A stretch of DNA of 64,000 bases from Bryobacteraceae bacterium (GTDB lineage: Bacteria > Acidobacteriota > Terriglobia > Bryobacterales > Bryobacteraceae), in contig JANWVY010000002.1 in assembly GCA_025056455.1 (NCBI GenBank), forward strand, positions 792,737-856,736, in the 5' to 3' direction. Both the position numbers and the translations under genes were made by a program. This document shows, in pieces, positions 33,837-42,331 of this stretch. Within the stretch, counting starts at the first letter, position 1. The number at the start of each line of letters is the position of its first letter. The notes under the pieces were generated by a model. The model ran no database searches. It saw nothing but the letters and a program-made list of their open reading frames with translations, and had not been told where the DNA came from.

Positions 33837-35177
33837 ATGCTGATCACGGGAAAAAGCCTTCCTCGCCGCTCGTTCCTTCGCGGCATGGGAGCGGCCATTG
33901 GCCTACCTTTCTTGGACGCGATGACTCCGGCCGTGCTGCGCGCCAAGAGCGCAGCGCCTGTGCGGCTTGCCTTCGTGTACGTGCCTAACGGAATCGATAT
34001 GCGGCACTGGAACCCGGACTATGAAGGAAAATTCCGGGAACTGCCTCGAATCTTGAAGCCGCTCGAGCCGTATAAGAACCATGTGCTCATGCTGGGAAAC
34101 CTGACCCACAACAATGGCCGCGCGCTGCTGGATGGCCCGGGCGATCATGGCCGCTGCTGTGGTTCTTATCTCACCGGAGTTCAACCCCGGAAATCAGCCA
34201 CCGACATTAAGTGCGGGATCTCTTGTGATCAAATTGTTGCCAATAAAATCGGCCACCTCACCCGGTTCCCCTCATTGGAAGTGGGAATTGAAGACGCCCG
34301 CCAGGCCGGTGATTGCGATTCGGGCTATTCTTGTGCCTACACCAATAACCTTGCCTGGCGCAGCGAGACGCAGCCCATGCCTCCGATTCTGGATCCCCGC
34401 GCTTTGTTTGAGAGGCTATTTGGGACCGATGAGGCGCTGTCTCCAGAGGAGCGAGCCCGCAGGAATAAATTCCGCCGGAGTATTTTGGACTTTGTTTCCG
34501 CCGACACCAAAAAGTTACAGCGCGAGCTTGGTCCCACGGACCGGCGCAAGCTTGACGAATATCTTTCCTCGATCCGGGCCATTGAGCAACAGATCGAAAA
34601 GGCGGAGCGCGACAATTCGCAAATTAACCCCGGCATGGAAAAGCCCTATGGCATTCCAGCGGACTTTGCCGAGCACTTTAAGCTCATGACGGATATGATC
34701 ACGGTGGCTTTCCAGGCCGACCTGACACGTGTCTTGACGTTCTTGGTCACACGAGAGGGCACTTCACGGGCCTACCGGGAAATCGGCATCGCTGATGGCC
34801 ACCATCCGCTGACGCACCACCGTAATGACCCCGTGATGATGGAAAAGGTGGCACAGATCAACACCTACCACATGCAACAATTCGCTGCTTGGGTAGAAAA
34901 GCTGAAATCCATCGAGGAGGGGGATTCGACCTTACTGGACAACTCCATGATCGTCTACGGCGCGGGCCTGTCCGATGGCAACCGTCACACGCATGAAGAT
35001 CTGCCGACGATTATCGTGGGGAGCGGGGGTGGGTACATCCGCGGTGGACGCCGAATTGTTTACCGCAAAGAAACCCCCATGTCGAACCTGTTTGTGACGC
35101 TGATGGATCGCATGGGTGTGCCGGTGGACTATTTTGGCGATTCAACGGGCCGGCTGGACGGCTTGGATCTCACTTAG
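33837..35177 (+). CDS. Tat-exported DUF1552 family protein
   Basis: ATG 33837 is chosen because AGGAGAG lies about 9 bases upstream and a Tat signal follows (LPRRSFLRGMGAAIGLPFLDAM). The 446-residue protein matches DUF1552: RLAFVYVPNGIDMRHW, DGPGDHGRCCGSYLTGV, SCDQIVANKIG, DPRALFERLFG, and late HRNDPVMMEK and MIVYGAGLSDGNRH. These proteins lie in the alkaline-phosphatase-like/DUF1501 neighbourhood and normally follow a DUF1592/DUF1588 cytochrome-type gene in Planctomycetes and Acidobacteria; that partner is absent here. The biochemical function is unknown. Confidence 0.9.
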   Translation: MLITGKSLPRRSFLRGMGAAIGLPFLDAMTPAVLRAKSAAPVRLAFVYVPNGIDMRHWNPDYEGKFRELPRILKPLEPYKNHVLMLGNLTHNNGRALLDGPGDHGRCCGSYLTGVQPRKSATDIKCGISCDQIVANKIGHLTRFPSLEVGIEDARQAGDCDSGYSCAYTNNLAWRSETQPMPPILDPRALFERLFGTDEALSPEERARRNKFRRSILDFVSADTKKLQRELGPTDRRKLDEYLSSIRAIEQQIEKAERDNSQINPGMEKPYGIPADFAEHFKLMTDMITVAFQADLTRVLTFLVTREGTSRAYREIGIADGHHPLTHHRNDPVMMEKVAQINTYHMQQFAAWVEKLKSIEEGDSTLLDNSMIVYGAGLSDGNRHTHEDLPTIIVGSGGGYIRGGRRIVYRKETPMSNLFVTLMDRMGVPVDYFGDSTGRLDGLDLT

Positions 35178-35255
35178 CGGTTGCTGTTTGGGAAGCCTTT
35201 CCCAAAGCGCCGGGCTGCTTGCTTTCCCGCGCCTCACGGGATAGCATCACAACTG

Positions 35256-36854
35256 ATGTTGTCACGATTTTTCAACCGCCGAGAGCTATTTCAAGCTGGC
35301 GGCTGGCTGGCCATCTTGCCTTCCTTCCAGCGCCGCGCTCAAGCCGACCCCCTTCGGATCGGGGCGGACATCTACCAATCGATTGGCGTTCGCCCGCTGA
35401 TTAACTGCAAAGGAACATTCACCATCATTTCCGGTTCGCAGACTTTGCCGGAAGTGAAAGCCGCTATGGATCAAGCCTCGCGTCACTATGTGCATTTGGA
35501 CGAGCTCATGGAGGCGGTTGGGAAACGTCTAGCCGAGATTACGGGAGCGGAATGGGGGATGGTAAGCTGCGGGTGCGCGGCTGCGCTAGCGCATGCAACA
35601 GCCGCTTGCATTGCAGGCGCCGATCCAGAGAAATTACAACGCTTGCCAGATACACGCGGGTTAAAAAACGAGGTAATCGCGCCGGCTTATTCGCGCAACG
35701 TGTACGACCATGCGGTGCGCAGCGTGGGCGCGCGCTTTGTCACTGTGAATTCCATTGAGGAGTATACCCGTGCTTTCAACGAACGGACGGCGATGGTAAT
35801 GATCTTAGCCGGGCCGGGGGATGAAGGCCCACTCGGCACGCAGGCACTCGCCGCGATTGCCCGCCAGCGGGGTGTCCCGGTATTGGTAGACGCCGCTGCC
35901 GAACGGTTGACCATTCCGAACATTCATCTCCAGCGCGGTGCGGACCTGGTCGCCTACAGTGGAGGCAAGTGTCTGCGTGGGCCACAAAGCGCGGGCTTGC
36001 TGCTCGGCAACAAGAATCTGGTGCGTGCCGCCTGGCTTCATAGCGCGCCGCATCATGCCTTTGGACGGCCCATGAAAGCAGGCAAAGAAGAAATCATGGG
36101 CATGCTGGCGGCCGTCGAGATGTGGGTGAAGCGGGATCATCAGGCGGAGTGGAAAGAGTGGGAAAGCTGGTTGAACCAGATTGCCGCGAGCGTAACGCGG
36201 GTCAGTGGCGTAACCACCAAGGTACTGCAGCCTGAGAGCCTTTCCAATCACGCGCCGCGATTACAGATTCTCTGGAATGGGGAGGAGCTCGGAATCACTG
36301 GCGCGGAGGCCGAAAAGCTGCTCTATGAGGGCAACCCGCGGATTGTTCTCGGCGGCTCGACTGGCAGCCGTCGTGTGGAGCCCCAAAAAAGCTCCCTCAC
36401 GATTATGCCCTATATGATGATGCCCGGCGAGGCGAAAGTGGTTGCGGAACGAATCTATGCAGTGCTGGCGGGAGCGCGAAAGCAACCGCCACGCTCTCCA
36501 CTTCCCGCAGCCGTCAACCTAAACGGGCAATGGGACGTCGAACTCCGTTTTGTTTTGGGAGGAGCACGGCACAAGTTCATCTTCGAACAGAGCGGAAATG
36601 AATTGCTCGGGACGCATTTCGGGGAGCAGCTCTCAGGCGATTTGCGGGGCAGTGTGGAAGGTGACCAGGTGTGGTTCCGGAGCTCGCACCGCTACGAGGG
36701 TACACGGCTTGGCTATGAGTTTACGGGCCGGGCTTCTTCGGATCGAATCACGGGGACGGTAGATCTTGGTGAGTATGGAGAAGCTCAGTTCACGGCCGTG
36801 CGCCACCAATATACTCAGCCCGGCGGAGTGGTGAGACCGGTGAAAAATGTTTAG
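35256..36854 (+). CDS. Tat-exported SelA-like PLP enzyme with C-terminal beta-rich domain
   Basis: From ATG 35256 the protein has 532 residues. A Tat-like signal (NRRELFQAGGWLAILPSF) is followed by a SelA/DgaE-type PLP domain: SIGVRPLINCKGTFTIISGS, SCGCAAALAHATAACIAG, VDAAAERL, and K238 in YSGGKCLRGPQSAG as the likely PLP lysine. This differs from true SelA (23663) in lacking the N-terminal tRNA-binding domain. Relatives act as ammonia-lyases or on small amino compounds. Residues ~425-532 form a separate beta-rich domain (NLNGQWDVELRF, FEQSGNELLGTHFG, ITGTVDLGEYG) resembling a lipocalin-like barrel. It lies 78 bases after the DUF1552 gene. Confidence 0.8.
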   Translation: MLSRFFNRRELFQAGGWLAILPSFQRRAQADPLRIGADIYQSIGVRPLINCKGTFTIISGSQTLPEVKAAMDQASRHYVHLDELMEAVGKRLAEITGAEWGMVSCGCAAALAHATAACIAGADPEKLQRLPDTRGLKNEVIAPAYSRNVYDHAVRSVGARFVTVNSIEEYTRAFNERTAMVMILAGPGDEGPLGTQALAAIARQRGVPVLVDAAAERLTIPNIHLQRGADLVAYSGGKCLRGPQSAGLLLGNKNLVRAAWLHSAPHHAFGRPMKAGKEEIMGMLAAVEMWVKRDHQAEWKEWESWLNQIAASVTRVSGVTTKVLQPESLSNHAPRLQILWNGEELGITGAEAEKLLYEGNPRIVLGGSTGSRRVEPQKSSLTIMPYMMMPGEAKVVAERIYAVLAGARKQPPRSPLPAAVNLNGQWDVELRFVLGGARHKFIFEQSGNELLGTHFGEQLSGDLRGSVEGDQVWFRSSHRYEGTRLGYEFTGRASSDRITGTVDLGEYGEAQFTAVRHQYTQPGGVVRPVKNV

Positions 36855-36860
36855 CGTCAA

Positions 36861-37913
36861 TTAGTTGGCTTTTTTGTCTGGCAGCGGCTGAGGTTGTGGT
36901 CTCTGCTGTTGTTGTTGCTGCTGTTGCGGTTGTTGCTGTTGCTGGCGGGGAAAGCGTGGCTGGCGGGGCACAGGTTTCGCGCTTGCAAGCTCGATGAGCG
37001 CCCGCAGGACATTCTCCTTCTGAGCTGGATCCAGGATCAGGTAACGGTGTTTGCCCTCAGGGGAAGGCGTGAATTTTATGCGCCCTTGGTTATCGACAAC
37101 CATCCAGCCCCGCTCGGATGTTTTGAAGTAATTCTGCGCGGGTCGCACAGCATAGAGCGCAGCCACCATGTTATGGGTCGGCGCATCGTAGGGCATGGGG
37201 CGATACGCGCGATAGGCGTCTGCGACAGGGTGCGCTTGAGACCAGGCGAAATCTTTCTCGATGCTTGAGGCGGGGAACAAGATCTGGGATCCCAGTTCTT
37301 CGCCGGACACGACAATGTCAGTGGGCCAGTCTTGGAATAGTTTTTGGGCCGCTGGAATATCGGCGCGGATGTGAGAATCCGGTTCGCCCGTTTGAAAATT
37401 ACCTCCAGAAACCACCAAATATCGAACCTTGGCTTGGATGAGCTGTTTGATGCCAGGCAGCACAAGCATCTTTGCGAGCGTTGTAGCGGGGCCGTTCAAC
37501 AGGACAATGGCGTTTTGATCGTGCTGCGCCGTGAGCGCGTTGCGAAGTAAGGGCACGGGCTCAGCGGTGTCGTTGAGCTGGTGAATACCATGTTGGTATT
37601 CTGGGCGAGCCAGCGTTTGCGCTAGCATCGCCGTGTCCTCGTCCATGGGCGTGCGTAAGGCCAAGCCGACGGGCAGGGTACGGCTCACCGCTCCAAACGC
37701 CCCGCTGACCGCGCCGGCGTAAAACCGGCCGATGACCTCCGCTAGCGCCGCTGCTTTTAAATTCGGTTTGGAGACGCTCACGGCGACCACACGGGCCTCG
37801 TTTTTCCCATCGAGACCGTAGAGCAGGGCCAGAGCCAAGACGTCATCGGGCCGGCTCATATCCGTGTCCAGGACGATCCCCACGGGCGGCTTAGCCATGG
37901 TTGGGAATTGCAT
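36861..37913 (-). CDS. Nucleoside hydrolase-like protein with Gln-rich tail
   Basis: The start is placed at ATG 37913 (MQFPTMAKPP), just after the ThuA stop; ATG 37898 is possible. The 350-residue protein has the nucleoside hydrolase opening VGIVLDTDMSRPDDVLAL, a variant of DTDxGxDD, then IVLLNGPATTLAKML, YLVVSGGNF and a late DAPTHNMVAALYAV with the His region. It would cleave N-glycosidic bonds of nucleosides. The last ~35 residues are a Gln/Pro tail encoded by CAA/CAG repeats (36890-36950), followed by DKKAN. It overlaps nothing but is only 41 bases from ThuA. Confidence 0.82.
   Translation of the reverse strand: MQFPTMAKPPVGIVLDTDMSRPDDVLALALLYGLDGKNEARVVAVSVSKPNLKAAALAEVIGRFYAGAVSGAFGAVSRTLPVGLALRTPMDEDTAMLAQTLARPEYQHGIHQLNDTAEPVPLLRNALTAQHDQNAIVLLNGPATTLAKMLVLPGIKQLIQAKVRYLVVSGGNFQTGEPDSHIRADIPAAQKLFQDWPTDIVVSGEELGSQILFPASSIEKDFAWSQAHPVADAYRAYRPMPYDAPTHNMVAALYAVRPAQNYFKTSERGWMVVDNQGRIKFTPSPEGKHRYLILDPAQKENVLRALIELASAKPVPRQPRFPRQQQQQPQQQQQQQQRPQPQPLPDKKAN
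36890..36950 (-). repeat. CAA/CAG trinucleotide-like tract encoding a poly-Gln tail
   Basis: The 3' end of the nucleoside hydrolase gene holds runs of five and eight Gln codons, interrupted by Pro and Arg. The mixed CAA/CAG use makes the DNA an imperfect microsatellite. Such tracts can change length by slippage. Confidence 0.75.
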
Positions 37914-37953
37914 ACGTACAGAATGACAGATCTGTGCTTTTGGGTGTGAGTGG

Positions 37954-38793
37954 TTAGTGTGTTTTGCGAAGTAGCCAGCGGACGGCGTTTTGTTGCAGCT
38001 TGACATATTCCGGGTTCCACAGCACGGTGAGAAGGTGGCCGGGCGAAAGGTAACAGACGCGCCCCCGGCCATATTCAAAGGCCCACCCGGCAGGCGCTTT
38101 GACGCCTTGTTTCCCAAAACTCAATCCGTCCTCATTCACCGATTCGAGAAAAATGTACTTGCGATCGCGATCGTAGTCCATGTAGTGCTGCTCATCGGTG
38201 ACCAAGAAATCTTTGACGCCTTGTGTGATGGGATGAGCTGGATTGGTCACTTTGACGCGAAATCTGCGAATGGGCGGGTGGCCGGTGTAAGCCGCTCCCA
38301 GCACATGACGGAAATCGGCGTTCGTTAGACCGATGTGGGTCGCGTTGTGGAAAAAGAGAGCCGAGCCCCCGTCTTCGACAAACCGGCGGACTGCTTTGCC
38401 CTGATCGGGAGTCATCCAGAAGGCGGGTTTGGCCGCGGTCTTGGGCGCTGGCGGATCGAACTCCAGGGCCGGCCGGCCCGTAGCCAGCCAGCCAGCGTTG
38501 GTGCTCTCATCGGGGTAGCCGTCCGGCCAAATCATTCCATCTCGAAAAACGATCAACAGCTGACGTCCCTTTAAAGCCTCTGCTTGGAGCCTTTTGGTCT
38601 CGTCGCAGAAATCGATTGCGAGGCCAAGTTCCTTGTTCAGGGTCCGGGAAAGCGCGGTGCGAATGTAATCGGAGTTGTGGTAGCGGTCCCCAATGAGCGC
38701 AAAGGCCTGGGCAGTCTGCGACCGGAGCTGGGAGCCAAGCGGCAGACCAGCGCTGGTAAAAGCGGCGAGCAGTTGGCGGCGACTCGGTTTCAC
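37954..38793 (-). CDS. Tat-exported ThuA domain protein
   Basis: The start codon is GTG at 38793, supported by a TACAAT box ending 7 bases upstream and a Tat signal (PSRRQLLAAFTSAGLPLG). The 279-residue protein is of the ThuA family (class I glutamine amidotransferase-like fold): DGMIWPDGYPD, VRRFVEDGGSALFFHNATH, ITQGVKDFLVTDEQHYMDY and GRGRVCYLSPGHL. ThuA in rhizobia helps convert 3-keto-trehalose-type intermediates. No classical Cys nucleophile is evident, as usual in this family. It is followed by the nucleoside hydrolase gene 41 bases later. Confidence 0.88.
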   Translation of the reverse strand: MKPSRRQLLAAFTSAGLPLGSQLRSQTAQAFALIGDRYHNSDYIRTALSRTLNKELGLAIDFCDETKRLQAEALKGRQLLIVFRDGMIWPDGYPDESTNAGWLATGRPALEFDPPAPKTAAKPAFWMTPDQGKAVRRFVEDGGSALFFHNATHIGLTNADFRHVLGAAYTGHPPIRRFRVKVTNPAHPITQGVKDFLVTDEQHYMDYDRDRKYIFLESVNEDGLSFGKQGVKAPAGWAFEYGRGRVCYLSPGHLLTVLWNPEYVKLQQNAVRWLLRKTH

Positions 38794-38800
38794 GGTTTGG

Positions 38801-38806
38801 ATTGTA
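38801..38806 (-). promoter_or_regulatory. Candidate -10 box (TACAAT) for leaderless ThuA transcript
   Basis: TACAAT on the minus strand ends exactly 7 bases before the GTG at 38793, with no ribosome binding site between. It therefore supports that start codon. Confidence 0.45.
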
Positions 38807-38930
38807 TCGAAGGTTTGGGCGTGGATCGAAACTCCGGGAGCGTGCCTGACCGGTCTCCTGTAAGGGGGTGGAGGTGTGTCGAAGGCTGAGGTGGGCAGTG
38901 GCGCACCCGCATTTCAGCGCGCGCCGCCGC

Positions 38931-38939
38931 TGTTATACT
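38931..38939 (+). promoter_or_regulatory. Extended -10 (TGT-TATACT) for the sugar dehydrogenase operon
   Basis: TG-T-TATACT is a strong extended -10 element; its hexamer (38934-38939) ends 13 bases before the ATG at 38953, leaving a leader of only about 7 bases. Confidence 0.5.
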
Positions 38940-38952
38940 ATGGCGACAGCGT

Positions 38953-40794
38953 ATGAAGATGGTTTCGAAGCTTTCCCTGTGTTTGTTTCCCGCAGCCGCG
39001 CTGTGGCTGCTGGCGCAAACGGGCGCTCCGCGTTTGCCGCAGTCCAAGGAGGAAGTCGCACGTCCCGGAGGACGGCTTCCTGGAAATCCGAAAATCGCTC
39101 TGGTGAAGATTGCCGACGGTTTCTATGACCCGACGAATGTCGCCAATGCAGGTGACGGCAGCGGCCGTCTTTTTGTGACTGAGCGAGTTGGCCGAGTGCG
39201 GATCGTACACAAAGATGGAACCGTTCAAAAGGAGCCCTTTCTCGATCTCACCAATATCAATCCGCTGGGCAGCGACGTGCAGACGGGCTTTGTCGAGCAG
39301 GGGTTGTATTCGATCGCCTTCCATCCAAAGTTCAAAGAAAATGGATATTTCTACGTACACTATGCGTCGCTGCCATTTAACGGTGACGGGCTGATTGTTC
39401 GCTTTCAAGTGGACAAGAACAATCCCAACGTGATGACCAAAGAGCAAACGCTCAAAACGGCCAAGGTCATCTTGCGGATTGAACAACCCTACTATAACCA
39501 CAACGGTGGGCAAATCGAGTTTGGCCCGGACGGCTACCTGTATATCGGCTCGGGTGATGGGGGCTGGGAGGGTGATCCCTATGAGGCCGGCCAGGACCTC
39601 GGAACGCTGCTTGGCAAGATCCTGCGCATCGACGTCAACACGGAGGACAATGACAAGATCCCCTATAAAATTCCTCCAACGAACCCCTTCGCCCGCGCCA
39701 GGGATGAACGCTTGATGACGCTGTTTGGCGTGAGCGAGGAGGACTTTTCGAAGATCAAGACCCGGTCGCGGCCGGAGATCTGGGCTTATGGCGTGCGCAA
39801 CCCCTATGAGTTTTCCTTCGATTTAAAGACTGGAGATCTGTATATTGCTGACGTCGGCCAGAATCACTGGGAAGAAATTCATTTCCAGCCGGCGTCCAGT
39901 AAAGGGGGCGAGAACTATGGCTGGAATCGTGTGAATGGGACGTGGTGTTTCCCGATGACCGGCCCCAACGACAAGTGTGGCTGGGTTGGCGTCTACCCCG
40001 TTGCGGAATATCCGCACGAAATTCCCTATCCAGGCGCGCAGCCGCTCAAAGAAGGGCATGGCTGTTCGGTAGAAGGGCTCGGGGTGGCGAACTACGGCGG
40101 CATGAAGGGGGTCTATTTGGTGGGAGACTGGTGCAGCGGACGTGTTTTCGGCGTGGGCTGGGACGGAGCCAAGTGGCAGCTTCAGGAGTTGTTGCACACA
40201 AACCTCCAGTTCACGGCCGGCGGCTACGACGAGCAAGGCTATGTTTATGCGGTCAACTGCAACTGTTTTTACACTTCCGACAAGGGTCCCTTGGGCAATC
40301 CTCCGGGAGCGTTGTGGAAAGTGGTGCCGGCAAACGAAGTGCCGCCAGGCGCCGAAACTGCCCGGACCGTCTCCGAAATCAGCCAAGCTCCAGCCACGAC
40401 AACCACCAAAGACGGCTTGATCGCTTTCCAGCATGCTTTAGACAACCGGCCGCTGGCCCTCAATCTGATGCCCAACGAAACGATCACCGAGCAAGTGCGC
40501 GCATTCCATAAGACGGGGCAGAATCCGTATAAAGGCAACCGCGCGGCGGTCGCAGCGGGACGGAAGCTCTATTCCCAATGGTGCGCAAGCTGCCATCTCG
40601 ACAATGGAACTGGTCGCATGGGCTCGAACCTGGTTGACGACCAAGTCACCTATCCCCGCGTGAAGACAGATGTGGGTATGTTTGAGGTGATCTATGGGGG
40701 TGCTTCGGGCGCCATGCAGGCTTTTGGCAACCGCATAAGCCAGGACGACATTTTAAAGGTCATGGCGTATGTGGAGTCCTTGAAGCGGAAGTAG
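38953..40794 (+). CDS. PQQ-dependent sugar dehydrogenase fused to cytochrome c
   Basis: The 613-residue protein has a Sec signal (LSLCLFPAAALWLLA) and a soluble glucose dehydrogenase/Asd-type beta-propeller: DPTNVANAGDGSGRLFVTERVG, LYSIAFHPKFKENG, YNHNGGQIEFGPDGYLYIGSG (split here by motif), WAYGVRNPYEFSFD and ADVGQNHWEEI. After a linker (~470-535) a class I cytochrome c domain carries CASCH with Cys544, Cys547 and His548 for heme attachment, and a late Met as possible ligand. It would oxidise aldoses in the periplasm and pass electrons directly to its own heme. A sulfatase gene follows after five bases. Confidence 0.92.
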   Translation: MKMVSKLSLCLFPAAALWLLAQTGAPRLPQSKEEVARPGGRLPGNPKIALVKIADGFYDPTNVANAGDGSGRLFVTERVGRVRIVHKDGTVQKEPFLDLTNINPLGSDVQTGFVEQGLYSIAFHPKFKENGYFYVHYASLPFNGDGLIVRFQVDKNNPNVMTKEQTLKTAKVILRIEQPYYNHNGGQIEFGPDGYLYIGSGDGGWEGDPYEAGQDLGTLLGKILRIDVNTEDNDKIPYKIPPTNPFARARDERLMTLFGVSEEDFSKIKTRSRPEIWAYGVRNPYEFSFDLKTGDLYIADVGQNHWEEIHFQPASSKGGENYGWNRVNGTWCFPMTGPNDKCGWVGVYPVAEYPHEIPYPGAQPLKEGHGCSVEGLGVANYGGMKGVYLVGDWCSGRVFGVGWDGAKWQLQELLHTNLQFTAGGYDEQGYVYAVNCNCFYTSDKGPLGNPPGALWKVVPANEVPPGAETARTVSEISQAPATTTTKDGLIAFQHALDNRPLALNLMPNETITEQVRAFHKTGQNPYKGNRAAVAAGRKLYSQWCASCHLDNGTGRMGSNLVDDQVTYPRVKTDVGMFEVIYGGASGAMQAFGNRISQDDILKVMAYVESLKRK

Positions 40795-40799
40795 CGATT

Positions 40800-42224
40800 G
40801 TGGAACTACTCTCGCGACGCGAACTCGTGACGGGAGCGGTGACTGCGTTGGTTGCCTCCACCGCGAAGGCGAGGCCACGCAAACCGCGTCCCAACATTCT
40901 CCTGTTGATCGCCGATAATTGGGCCTATCCTCACGCTTCGACCTACGGCGATCCCGTGGTACAGACACCGACCTTCGACCGCATTGCCCGGCAGGGAGTC
41001 GTCTTTCGAAACGCTTTTGCGCCAAACCCATCCTGCAGCCCGTCGCGATCGAGCCTGTTGACCGGACAGGAATCGCACCGGTTGCGCGACGCGGCAAATT
41101 TGTACGGCAATCTCGCGGCTGAGTTCACTGTCTACCCGGACATTCTCGAAGCAAGCGGATATGCCGTCGGTTTCTCTGGGAAAGGATGGGGGCCAGGCTC
41201 TCCGGAACTGAGTGGTCGCAAACGAAACCCAGCAGGGGAAAAGTACGCAAGCTTCGCCGAGTTTCTGCGCTCGCGTAAAACGGGGCAGCCATTCTGCTTC
41301 TGGTTTGGCAGCAATCACCCGCACGTGCCTTGGAACCAAGGGCAGAACCGCCAGGCACGGATGAAGGCTTCCGCCATTCGCGTGCCAAAGCACTTGCCTG
41401 ATGAAGCCGAGGTCCGGCAGGACATCCTCAACTATTATTGCGAGGTGGAAGAATTTGATCAGCAATGCCGCGAGATTTTAGAGCAACTCGAACAGCTGGG
41501 GGAATTAGACCGTACGCTAGTGGTCATGACCAGTGACAATGGCTGGCAAATGCCGCGCGGACTGGCGGGCTGCTATGACCTGGGGGTGCACGTTCCTCTG
41601 GCGATGCGTTGGCCGGGAGAGATTCGCGCGGGCTCCGTGCGGGACGACTTTGTCACCTTGACTGAGCTTGCGCCCACATTTGTCGAGGCGGCCGGGCTAC
41701 CCCGTCCAGCCTCGTTCACAACCAAAAGCCTGTTTTCGCGTCAACGGCTCGATGCCGTATTTCTCGAGCGAGAACGGCACGCCAACGTGCGGCGCGGCGA
41801 TCTTGCCTATCCCATTCGTGGCGTTCGCACCAAGCATTTCCTTTATTTGCGGAATTTGACTCCAGAGCGCTGGCCAGCCGGAGACCCGGAATTTTACTGG
41901 TCGGTTGGACCGTATGGCGACGTGGACGATTCTCTATCGAAACGGCTGCTTTTGAAGCGCAAGCCGCAACCTTACTTTGATCTTTGTTTTGCCAAACGCC
42001 CAGCGGAAGAGCTCTACGACCTCCGTTCGGATCCGGACCAGGTGAACAACGTCGCCACTTCCCCCAAATACGCGGCGGTAAAAGCTGATCTTTCGAAGCG
42101 GCTAGACGAGTGGATGCAGGCGACAGCCGATCCTCGCGTCTCGCCCACGGATTTTTGGGATCGCGTCCCCTATACCGGACCTAAATTTCAGGGCCGGCTT
42201 CCCGATTTGACCCCAAGCCAGTAG
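40800..42224 (+). CDS. Exported sulfatase (CSPSR site)
   Basis: The start is GTG at 40800, five bases after the dehydrogenase stop, giving a Tat-like N-terminus (LSRRELVTGAVTALVAS) and 474 residues. The formylglycine site is C79 in SCSPSRSSLLTGQ; the second metal block is MTSDNGWQMPRGL. In the first metal loop the usual Asp-Asp is Asp39-Asn40 (IADNWAYPHAS), as found in some heparan N-sulfatase-like members. It would desulfate glycans in the periplasm. Co-transcription with a sugar dehydrogenase is unusual and may indicate a shared carbohydrate substrate. Confidence 0.93.
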   Translation: MELLSRRELVTGAVTALVASTAKARPRKPRPNILLLIADNWAYPHASTYGDPVVQTPTFDRIARQGVVFRNAFAPNPSCSPSRSSLLTGQESHRLRDAANLYGNLAAEFTVYPDILEASGYAVGFSGKGWGPGSPELSGRKRNPAGEKYASFAEFLRSRKTGQPFCFWFGSNHPHVPWNQGQNRQARMKASAIRVPKHLPDEAEVRQDILNYYCEVEEFDQQCREILEQLEQLGELDRTLVVMTSDNGWQMPRGLAGCYDLGVHVPLAMRWPGEIRAGSVRDDFVTLTELAPTFVEAAGLPRPASFTTKSLFSRQRLDAVFLERERHANVRRGDLAYPIRGVRTKHFLYLRNLTPERWPAGDPEFYWSVGPYGDVDDSLSKRLLLKRKPQPYFDLCFAKRPAEELYDLRSDPDQVNNVATSPKYAAVKADLSKRLDEWMQATADPRVSPTDFWDRVPYTGPKFQGRLPDLTPSQ

Positions 42225-42297
42225 AAGTGAGGGGCGGGGGAAATCTCCTCACCCTTCCGCTTTGAAAACGCCGCTTGAAGCTGCAGCCTGGAGTTGC

Positions 42298-42323
42298 AGC
42301 CGCGAGCGGCAGCAATCGCGGCT
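42298..42323 (-). terminator. Hairpin after TonB receptor gene
   Basis: AGCCGCGA (42298-42305) pairs perfectly with TCGCGGCT (42316-42323) across a 10-base loop, 8 bases beyond the receptor stop and between convergent genes. A further inverted repeat GCTGCA/TGCAGC lies next to it. No T-run is seen, so the terminator role is tentative. Confidence 0.4.
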
Positions 42324-42331
42324 CAGAGAAT

